From NCBI RefSeq assembly GCF_032854445.1, contig NC_088297.1:10254163-10318162 (forward strand): 64,000 nucleotides of DNA, written 5' to 3'. Each line of letters starts with the position of its first letter. The first letter of the stretch is position 1. The notes beneath the pieces were generated by a model. That model was not told where the DNA came from, searched no databases, and saw only the letters and a list, made by a program, of their open reading frames with translations. Source of the stretch: Liolophura sinensis (Eukaryota; Mollusca; Polyplacophora; Chitonida; Chitonidae). Shown here in pieces: positions 55,796-64,000 of this stretch. The translations under genes and the position numbers were made by a program.

Positions 55796-58700
55796 TTAAT
55801 AGTTGTGCTCTCTGCCATATCGTTGAACAAATGACGCCCATAATTCTTTGCTGAGTCGTTTCAGCTCCGGTGAACACTTAGAACTTTTGGTGGCCAGGAA
55901 TCGGATTTTGTGATAAAGGGATTTGTGAATCTCCACACCTCTGGGATTCTTTCGGTACTTAGTTTTCAGTTCCTGTAGATCTCGCATACAAAACCTTGTA
56001 AACAGCGCCCTTAAGACATCGTTTCTTTCTTTGTCTATCTGTGTCCGCATGATGACCCGGACGTCGCTCTGGCGTATATACTCCAGTGGGGTATCGGCAG
56101 CGTACCTCTGCTTGATTTGTTCCAGTTGCACATCGCCTATCCTCGTCAACAGACGCTTGATCTTGTCGCCCAGTTCAGTCCCCTCGTACAGGTCCTCGTT
56201 GGCTTTCAGTTTACCGAAGACACCTTTGGTCACGTCGTAGGTCAGAGGATCTTCAGCAATCTTTCGCTCCGTGTCCTCCACGAATTTCTCGAAACACTTC
56301 TTCCGGAGTTTTTTGAACCCGGCTGACCATTGGATGATCTGGTCGGTCCGACACAATTCCATAGCATGAACCTCGTTCTCGTCCAGATCCTCGAGATTTC
56401 GGCATTCACCGCGCTGGCACTTTTCGGCTATCTGCTTTAGTACAGTCTCCACGGATTTTTTCAGCCGATCTGACCTTCTCTCCGTCGCGCTAGGATCCGT
56501 CTCTCTTATTATCGCCTCATCCACAGAGCTCAGCAACTTCTTGTACAAGTCGTCGCTCTCGCGCACCAGCCTTCCGAGCAAAGCAAACAAAAATAATACA
56601 CATAAAACTTAACACTTATCTGTTTTGTTTTATTGTTGTATGTCATGTTTTTGAGCATGCACGTGCAAATTAAAATTAGCACATTAAATCTTAGTTAGGT
56701 ATAAAATAAAATTTATTAATCTATTCATTTCCCCGAAATGGTCTGTGTGTTAATGGAAACAGTATCATGTCATTCAGAACTAAATTAATTATAGGTCTTG
56801 GCATTCTGCACGAAGTATAGGCCTTGGTATTCAGCACGAATTATAGGCCCTGGCATTCTGCACGAAGTATAGGCTTGGCATTCAGCACGAAGTATAGGCC
56901 TTGGTATTCAGCATGGAGGAGCCTCCGTGGCTCAGTTGGTTAGCGCGCTCACCAATGCAGTCGCTGTGAGTTCAAGTCCAGCTCAAGCTGGCTTCCTCTC
57001 CGGCCGTACGTGGGAAGGCTTTACAGCAACCTGCGGATGGTCGTGGGTTTCCCCCGGTCTCTGCCTGGTTTCCACCCACCATAATGTTGGGCGCCGTCGT
57101 ATAAGTGAAATATTCTTGAGTACGGCGTAAAATACCAATCAAATAAATAAATAAATAATATTCAGCCCGAAGTATATGCCTTTGCATTCAGCACGAATTA
57201 TAGGCTTTGGCATTCAGTCAAATTATAGGCCTTGGTATTCAGTATGAAGCATAGGCGTAGGTATTCAGCACGAATTATAGGTTTTGGCATTCAGCACGAA
57301 GTATAAGCCTTGGTATTCAACACAAATTATAGGCCTTGTCATTCTGCACGAAGTCTAGGCCTTGGTATTCAACAAAAAGTATAGGCCTAGGTATTCAGCA
57401 CGAAGTATAGGCCTTGGCATTCTGCACGAAGTATAGGCTTTGTCATTCAGCACGAAGTATAGGCCTTGGCTTTGGTATTCAGCACGAAGTATAGGCCTTG
57501 GCATTCAGCACGAATTATAGGCCATGTCATTCTGCACGAAGTCTAGGCCTTGGTATTCAATACAAAGTATAGGCCTTGGCATTCAGCACGAGTTATAGGC
57601 CTTGGTATTCAGCACGAATTATAGGCCTGGGCCTTGGTATTCAGCACGAATAATGGGCCTTGGCATTCAGCACGAGTTATAGGCCTTGGTATTCAACACA
57701 AAGTATAGGCCTTGGCATTCAGCACGAAGTATAGGCCTTGGTATTCAGCCCGAAGTATGGCCTTGTCATTCAGCAGGAAGTTTAGGCCTGAGCACATGGC
57801 CTATGTCCCCAACGTTGGAAAATATGGTCGAATTTAACATGTACTAATTAACCGCTTCGGTGGCCAAACAGTCAGAAGGTCCACCTCGCAGTCGGGAGAC
57901 CTGGGATCAAGCTTGTTGCTGCCTCGCTTGGCGCCCAGCACTGAGAGGCTAGAGCAAGGAAACAGGACTGGTTGGCGAAGTGTCAGTATATAACGTGACT
58001 GTGTGGAGTGTCATGTCTGGTGTCGTCGGCATGACTCTTCAGTATCCGCATCATGTATACTCCTGCCACGAGAAGACATATAGTAGGTTATACATTCACA
58101 CAATCTGATGACTCCTCATCGTTATATGACCAAAAAGCTAAGTACGCCATTAGTATATATGTCCTTCGTTAGTATATATGTTGTATTACAAAAGAAATGT
58201 ATACAAGGATCCCCTATGCTTAGACCTTACTGACCTGGAGAGTTTATCATAGAGAACGAAGAGAACACTGACGTCTGCGGCTGCGTACTGAATCATTTCC
58301 GGTGTCAGAGGTCGAATGGCCCAGTATGCCGCTGTCAACATCCAAGCTTTCTGCAAAGTACACAATAATTACGCTTTAATATGTCACATGTCATATATGA
58401 TATGTCACACACAGGTTCATGTGAAATAGATATAGTTATAGCGCGACATGAATGAGTGATTTAATTTATTAATTTATTTGATTGGTGTTTTACACCCTAC
58501 TCAAGAATATTTCACTTTTATACGACGGCAGCCAGCATTATGGTGGGAGGAAACCGAGCAGAGCCGGGGAGAAACGACACACGACCACCCGCAGGTTTCG
58601 GCAAGACCTTCCCACTCGAGTGATTTAAGGGCTTGCGTTTCAATGGGTAGAACACAAGAGGCTGCGTGCCCAAACCCAGCCATAGCCCAAGCTACATGTA

Positions 58701-60137
58701 GCTGGATACTACGATAATGTAGCGCCCAGAATCGGCCTTACCTATAGCTCCACGCGGACAAGTTAGGTGCTGACTGTTAGTTTTAGTGAAATTGTCCGCG
58801 TGAAGTATGCTGCGCGATGCGTTATTGTATTGTCTGGGTATCGGGGGCTAACACAGTTGTGGACATGTGATTTAAAGGTTCTCTACCCTCACTTTTGGTG
58901 GAGCCCAATCTAATTAAAATCAGACCAAACATGTAGGCCTACAACGCTGTGCTATCTGACACACTTCCTGTACCCGGCGCGTTCCGTGACCTCCGGTGAA
59001 CTGAGATGACGTAAACAACCAGAAGTCAATGACGTCCGCAGCGATCAATCAACATGAAGTTAACATTATTAAAATTGTACATAACACTTCGTTTTTAAGA
59101 CAGTATGTTAGCTCTAGACAATAGTTTTGTCTCAAATTTTGGGTAAAGCTCCAAATTATGCCTAACCTTGACGTCGTCCTTGGACGCTAACGCGGTGGAA
59201 TCTCCGACGTAGGTCTCACAGAGGTCTGCCAACTTTAACTCGGGTGGAAAAAGTTTACCCTTTGACTCTTCTATTTCCAGGTGTGCGATCTATCAAAAGA
59301 ATAAGACGAACTACAAAACATCATCATTCAGCTATTGTTGAAGTTCGTGCTTGCTTGTTGAAAGTCACATACGTCAGCCGGTCTTGTAAAAGGAAACTTT
59401 TGTGTAAAAATCTTTCTACGTAAATGGTGAAAAGAAACTCATGAAACTCTTAAAGTGCTGTACGTGACCATGAGGTCCTTTGCCAATAGCGTGAATGGAG
59501 TCGCGTGTTCGAATCCGATTCGGCTGCGGCTTTAAGTCAGAAGGTGGTTTTCTGCTCCCAAAAATCGGACCGCCTTAATATTAGTGAAAAATTCTTAAGC
59601 ACTGTGATCAGCATCAACGAAAAAAATAAATAAATACATGTAAATTAAATGATTAAAATCGACAGCTCTTACTAACACTGAAGACATGATGGAAATCTAC
59701 GGATCATCGACATTCATCTTAAAATGAAAATGCTTTTTCAGATCTCGAGATCACATGTCTCACTAACGTAAGTCTTACAGACCGACGCGAGATCTCGAAT
59801 AGGGCCGTCGATTGGCCAGACTGTCTTTCATTTTTTGGGGAATACTCGGACGCATGCGTAACAAGGGACCTACCTGTGTGTCAAACACGTTATCGAGGGT
59901 AACTCCGAACTGGGCAGTTAGGGCAGCACTATCGCCTCTACACGAATGGAATATCTACAAAAACAAAACAACAACAACAAAAACAACAACTAGGCCTACA
60001 ACAAAAAAATCAACGAAGAAAACCCCAAAAAACAAACAAAACACAAAAAACAAACAAACAAAAAAAAATGTCACGGCAACAAGAAAGAGTCTTGCCAATA
60101 AAAAATGAAGGAAATGAAACGTATTCCATATACAGAC

Positions 60138-60177
<40 letters not shown>

Positions 60178-61078
60178 GTTTAACATCATGCGTAACATCA
60201 CGTATTACGGCTGTCAAGTTTATGCGTGGAGGGAACCAAAGTCCTCCCGCAGAACTCTTTAATCAGCATTCATCAATAAAATTGTTTCCGGTGTTGATTA
60301 GAATCATGTTGTGCATATTTTACACAAAGAAAATGCATACGTATGAAGTATTATTAGAAATAAAAGTCTGGACAGAATTTTTTTTTTTTAAACTGACAGA
60401 ATGGTTCCATTCTTTTGTGTTTTCTGACATCACAGCCTGCCTCCTCCCCGTGACTCCAGTGACCTCGGCGTTTTCTATACAAAATTTGCTAGTGGTGGCA
60501 GTGATGTATAAAATGAACGTAGAGAGCGGTGCAGGCGTTGTAAGGAGTATGTACCAGGGAATTTCTAGCTGGATTAATACACGAAATATAACAGAGCTGA
60601 CAAAATGCTGAATAGGATAATGCTGAACCAAAAAGGATGAATTCGCTCGTAAATGACTGCGAGAAAGTTGAGGTGGTCAATAAAGTGTTGACGAAAGAGC
60701 GGTTTAGCTAAAAAAAAAAAAAAAAAAAAAAAGGCTAACGAAACTCAGAAAAACTATTTCCTCGTTTAATGTCTTTTGCTCTTGACGGAATTCTAAAAAT
60801 AAAACATGGATTTAGGCCTTGTAACTTACCTTAACCACGTTCTTCGTTTCTAGCAAATCTTTAAGATAGCCTGCCCCGAGGAGGGCCTTGTTGACGTGGA
60901 TGTCAAACAGGTAGACATGCCCGTCCCTGGTGCCCACCTGGAGCAGTGTGAGCGGACCTGTTTTCCCCAAGTTAACGCCCTCAGCGTCCACGGCGATTGC
61001 TGACTCGTTCATCAACTTGGAAATGATCTCCGCGCACATGTCTAATCTTGTAACAACCTCTATATTATTGGCCGCCAT
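55796..61078 (-). CDS. EXD1-like 3'-5' exonuclease domain protein, complete, 5 exons, 447 residues
   Basis: Exons: 61078-60830, 59954-59874, 59289-59167, 58350-58235, 56570-55796; all GT-AG with matching phases (0,0,0,2). Residues about 1-200 form a DEDD-type ribonuclease-fold exonuclease domain. The ExoI motif is AVDAEG (D31, E33), ExoII is FHSCRGDSAAL (D91), and ExoIII is QYAAADV (Y173, D177), so the DEDDy quartet plus tyrosine is present. FGVTLDNVFDTQ and the PLTPEMIQYAAADV stretch are typical of EXD1-like proteins. The last exon adds a 257-residue, charged, helical C-terminal region (KIAEDPLTYDVTKGVFGKLK) that I cannot assign. Vertebrate and silkworm EXD1 act as RNA-binding partners in piRNA biogenesis and are reported to lack nuclease activity; this one looks catalytically competent. 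The start was chosen because AAAAATGGCGGCC opens the only frame joining the domain. A plain RNase D/WRN-like exonuclease is the alternative. Confidence 0.85.
56770..57800. repeat. 27-bp imperfect tandem repeat, interrupted by a SINE
   Basis: Unit GTATAGGCCTTGGCATTCAG plus CACGAA, about 30 copies. The SINE at 56916-57157 splits it. Intron 4 of the EXD1-like gene. Confidence 0.9.
56916..57157 (+). mobile_element. SINE inserted in a tandem array
   Basis: Full head but about 26 bases between A and B boxes are deleted. TATTCAGC occurs at 56905-56912 and 57159-57166. The flanks on both sides are the 27-bp array described separately. Confidence 0.88.
57845..58165 (+). mobile_element. Second SINE-like family, longest copy
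   Basis: A tRNA-like start (GCTTCGGTGGCCAAACAGTC, then GGAGACCTGGGATCAAGC) leads into a block with GGAAACAGGACTGGTTGGC, CAGTATATAACGTGACTG, GTCATGTCTGGTGTCGTCGG and CACGAGAAGACAT. The same block recurs at 26210-26450, 53036-53170 and, inverted and decayed, at 10560-10770. Confidence 0.65.
58465..58617 (-). mobile_element. SINE, 5'-truncated, with target duplication
   Basis: GAGTGATTTAA repeats at 58454-58464 and 58618-58628. In intron 3 of the EXD1-like gene. Confidence 0.88.
59455..59640 (+). mobile_element. Third tRNA-related SINE-like element
   Basis: B-box-like CGTGTTCGAATCCGATTCGG, then a body ending TTAGTGAAAAATTCTTAAGC and an (AAAT)n tail. The tail recalls, but differs from, the main family. 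In intron 2 of the EXD1-like gene. A similar tRNA-like scrap (GTGGGTTCAATCCCAGGC) stands at 1790-1860. Confidence 0.45.
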
Positions 61079-61082
61079 TTTT
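61066..61082 (-). promoter_or_regulatory. TISU/YY1-like start context of the EXD1-like gene
   Basis: On the minus strand the initiator codon lies in CAAAAATGGCGGCC, close to the TISU consensus that combines a YY1 site with a start codon in genes with very short leaders. The upstream 50 bases hold no other ATG. This suggests transcription begins close to 61090-61120. Confidence 0.45.
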
Positions 61083-61099
61083 GATTAAGTCCGGGATTT

Positions 61100-63200
61100 T
61101 TTTTCTGTTCCAACACGTCTGAAGTAAAACAGTTATTGATACATAAAAATTTGAAAAAGGCAACATGAGGTAAAAATTAAGTGTTATGAATTGAATTTTT
61201 CCCGGTGGAATATATATAGCTCAGCACTTCGGGCATTTGTATAGACATAGGCAATGATTTCTTGTTTTTGGTTTTCTGACGCCCTCTTCGTTACCATTTT
61301 CCTATTTGTTACCTTCCCTCTCGTATATAAGTCTGAAAAACTTTACCTTGCTGCATTCACGAAAAGAACACTTTTTCTTCGTAGCAACGGGAACGTGTCG
61401 GTAGAAACACTTTCGCACCGTTTCCTGTCCGGTAGATTTCAGACCAACCCAAAAGAGCGGCTGTCTACTGCGTGCTACTAAAAGACCTAGACTGCCACTC
61501 CACATTTCAACATAGTGTATTTACCTAGCGACTTGACCCGATCGACAGTAAATAGAGATTACACAATTTACGTTAGATAGCGAATATCTCTGTTTCTTGG
61601 TAGTAAAAACGAAAGCGAAAACTGATGATAGCGAATTTCTACGGAGCCGTATATGGGACTTTTTTTTTATGGTTTTCTTTTTTTTAACTGTGCGTTTTTT
61701 TATCTTTTACACTTTTGTTGTTGGAGTTTTTCTTTTTTCTTTAAAGCAGACGGAAAAAAAGACAAATTCCCAGAAAAAGACCTCGGGCCCCGAGATAGTC
61801 AGCAAGTCGGATAACAAGTTGGTTCGTGGTTTCGTCTAAATCGCGATGCCTGCGGCGAAATGATTTGCTGGTTATCTGGGAGCTCGAGATAACTGCCGGG
61901 TCCTTAGATAATCATCCAATGGTAGTGTCACCGCCATGACCCTATTATGTCTAGTAAAAATAAGTGACCTTACATCAGCCGTTGAAGCAACACGTTCCAC
62001 TGAATTGAAGTTACATGTGAAACTGATCAACCCGAGCGCCTGAGTAAGAACAAAGTAAGGTTTGTAAGATACGATCTGATTGAGTCCAACAATTTGCGGT
62101 CAAACCATGGTGGTACATACCTGTTTCTTGATAGTGAAAACGAAAGCAAAACTTACCAGTAGGCCTAATGTTCTCACTGACAATGAGAAATGCACATCGA
62201 ACCTGTCCAACATTCTGTCGGCAACGCCCTATCAATACGCAGCGTTTCATGAAAGTTCGGCGTTCCTAAAGGTAAAATGTGGCACACATTCTTAAACTTG
62301 TTCAAATTGCTGAAGTGATACAGCATGTTCTATGGCGTAAAATGTTATTCGTATCGTATAATGATTGTTTGATAGGATTAAGCTCACTGATCCCGAAAGC
62401 CGGGCTGTAGGCGTGCCTGCCTTCCGCCCGAGCAGGCGTCAGTGATCAGCTTTAACGGCCATACTCACCGCTATAAGATTATTGTAGCGGGATTTTAGGA
62501 AGCAGGATTTAACGTAGCGAAGTGAAATATTCTTGAGTACGGCGTAAAACACCAATCAAATAAATAAATAAATAAATTTAATGCAGCGAAGTTTCATATA
62601 TTCATGTTTTAATGAATTTTCACGGAAGTTTTGTTAAGATCGTTATCTGAGGCCATAAAGGTTAATTTACGAAGTCAGTATTTGCCAGTATAGCCTTTTT
62701 TTTAATGCTCGTAGGAAGTTTTAAACTTACGTTTATCTGTTTCATGAGCGAGTGATGGTGTTGTTGTTGTTGTATTGGCGTTCCTACATATTTGGGATAA
62801 TTATGAGTATTTTTCAGCAATGTAGTGATAATAATGTAGAAATTACAAAATTCATTGTCTTATCTGGAAAACCTTTACCTTCTATTTTTGTTCCTGTTTC
62901 ACACAGAAAAATGACATTTATTGTCCTCAGTTCAACCTGGAAAGCAAAAGTTTGTGCTGCCGCCATTTTTGTACATATATGGTAATTAGGGCGTCTATAG
63001 AACCCGCGATTATAGGCTTTTAGAAATCGGACCAGGATTTTCCCACCACAGTTTGAAAAGGAATTTATCATTTAATACCCTTACGTGGAAATTGGTTATA
63101 CTTTTTTAGTAATATTGATAAAAATATGGACTTTTCAGACATTGGCAATGATATTTTGGCTTTAAAGTAAAGCCATTATTTTAGAGGTCATCTGTGTTTA
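61100..63200. other. Intergenic region right of the EXD1-like gene
   Basis: Holds one SINE tail fragment (62518-62577) and a short direct repeat (CTGTTTCTTGRTAGT followed by AAAACGAAAGC at about 61586 and 62118). A minus-strand AAAAATGGCGGCAGC at about 62954-62968 resembles a YY1/TISU start but no coding exon chain could be followed from it. Confidence 0.5.
62518..62577 (+). mobile_element. SINE tail fragment
   Basis: Only AGTGAAATATTCTTGAGTAC and the following (AAAT)n tail remain. Confidence 0.8.
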
Positions 63201-63226
63201 CAAACTGTCAAAAATTGCCCTTCTGA

Positions 63227-63311
63227 CCAATCAGAGTCTCCTAATTTGGTTCATTGCTCCGCCCACACCATGTGGAAATCTATAAATAGGCTGGTTTTCA
63301 GCTTCTGTAGA
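63227..63311 (+). promoter_or_regulatory. CCAAT, GC-box and TATA core promoter
   Basis: CCAATCAG at 63227-63234, GCTCCGCCC around 63257-63265 and TATAAATAGG at 63281-63290 stand in the usual order and spacing, predicting a start near 63310-63315. It is the only place in the window where all three elements line up. The gene would lie to the right. Confidence 0.4.
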
Positions 63312-63369
63312 TGGCCTTGAAATCTGCCAGGAGTAGACACCAAATTGCTGGTAGGCCTAAGTATTCTCA
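63312..63369 (+). other. Possible first exon of a gene running off the right edge
   Basis: Downstream of the TATA box, an ATG at 63319 opens a frame (MALKSARSRHQIAGRPKYS) that stays open to a canonical GTAAGT donor at 63370. The peptide is not recognised. The next exon is not in the window or is hidden by the tandem array that follows. A non-coding first exon is equally possible. Confidence 0.25.
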
Positions 63370-63544
63370 GTAAGTAGTTATTTTATTAAGAGTGGGAAAA
63401 TTCTTGTACCGTGAATTGGGAACCAGTCCCAGTATTGGGAATAGTGATTTGTGATCCTGTTTGAGAATTCAGAGACAATTGACACTTCGTGGGAACCAGT
63501 CCCAGGAGGCCGGGAATACAGTGTAAAAAATCTGGGAATTTTCC

Positions 63545-64000
63545 CAGTCTTTGTTAGCCTCGTGCGGGTCTAGGGGGCTACTATTTACACATTTACATAG
63601 TTCTGCGTTAGCCACGTGTGGTGCTAAGGGGCTACCGTTTATACATTTACATATTTCTACGTTAGCCACGTCTGGGGCCAGGGGGCTACTGTTTATACAT
63701 TTACATAGTTCTGCGTTAGCCACGTCTGGGGTCAGGGGGCTACTGTTTATACATTTTCGGAGTTCTGCGTTAGCCACGTGTGGGGCCAGGGGGCTACTGT
63801 TTATACATTTACATACTTTAACGTTAGCCACGTGTTGGGCCAGGGGGCTACTGTTACACATTTACATAGTTCTGCGTTAGCCACGTGGGTGTTAGGGGGG
63901 CTACTGTTTATACATTTACACAGTTCTGCGTTAGCCACGTGGGGGGTTAGGGCGGCTACTGTTTATACATTTACACAGTTCTGCGTTAGCCACGTCTGGG
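63545..64000. repeat. 54-bp tandem repeat with recurrent CACGTG, at least eight copies
   Basis: Unit: GTTAGCCACGTGTGGGGCCA, GGGGGCTACTGTTTATACAT, TTACATAGTTCTGC. Several copies hold the palindrome CACGTG, others CACGTC. It continues past the right edge. Confidence 0.93.

Noticed and set aside
62814-63071. Minus-strand start MAAAQTFAFQ in a TISU-like context
   Set aside because: The frame continues without resemblance to any family and no following exon could be traced toward 61.1 kb; kept only as a note in the intergenic entry.

Overview
The window is nuclear DNA of an invertebrate animal, most likely a mollusc or another lophotrochozoan. The evidence is short coding exons separated by long AT-rich introns with GT-AG borders, dozens of copies of a tRNA-headed SINE whose 3' tail ends in an (AAAT)n run, many intronic minisatellites, and three recognisable animal genes. 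Nothing bacterial or viral is visible. The species cannot be named from the sequence.

Three genes were assembled exon by exon, checking splice sites and codon phase at every junction. (1) About 1-25.4 kb, minus strand: a homologue of vertebrate C8orf34, with an N-terminal RIIa-like docking domain; 17 coding exons are visible and the 3' end runs off the left edge. (2) About 25.6-51 kb, plus strand: a gene for a protein of about 1,130 residues with a Ser/Lys-rich N-terminus, coiled coil, C2-like beta domain and four membrane segments. It is possibly the OFCC1/ojoplano homologue. It is head-to-head with gene 1 and the two share a compact promoter region at about 25.35-25.68 kb. (3) 55.8-61.1 kb, minus strand: a complete five-exon EXD1-like 3'-5' exonuclease-domain gene (447 residues) with all catalytic residues present, convergent with gene 2. 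A CCAAT/GC/TATA promoter with a possible first exon at about 63.2-63.4 kb suggests a fourth gene leaving on the right.

Most of the remaining sequence is repeats. A SINE family has more than 25 copies, many 5'-truncated and several with perfect 8-13 bp target-site duplications. There is a second SINE-like family, a three-copy MITE, a roughly 580-bp palindrome, a Tc1/mariner relic and about 15 tandem arrays with periods of 19-100 bp.

The most unusual pattern is that three tandem arrays sit on exon-intron borders and appear to have grown from them. The 91-bp array at 35.24-36.69 kb repeats the acceptor and exon start of one exon of gene 2. A decayed array at 39.2-39.96 kb repeats the end and donor of another. 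A 100-bp satellite at 16.17-19.01 kb abuts the donor of an exon of gene 1. In the 91-bp array each unit carries acceptor, 30 nt and donor-like GT in a phase-preserving arrangement, so it could act as a bank of optional 10-residue micro-exons or as splice decoys. Another array (46.3-47.3 kb) is a satellite made from the SINE tail.

Four coding exons carry one-base length differences in short T or G runs that break otherwise well-conserved frames. Because these fall in two genes and splice sites are intact, unpolished assembly error is the simplest explanation, though pseudogenisation cannot be excluded from sequence alone.
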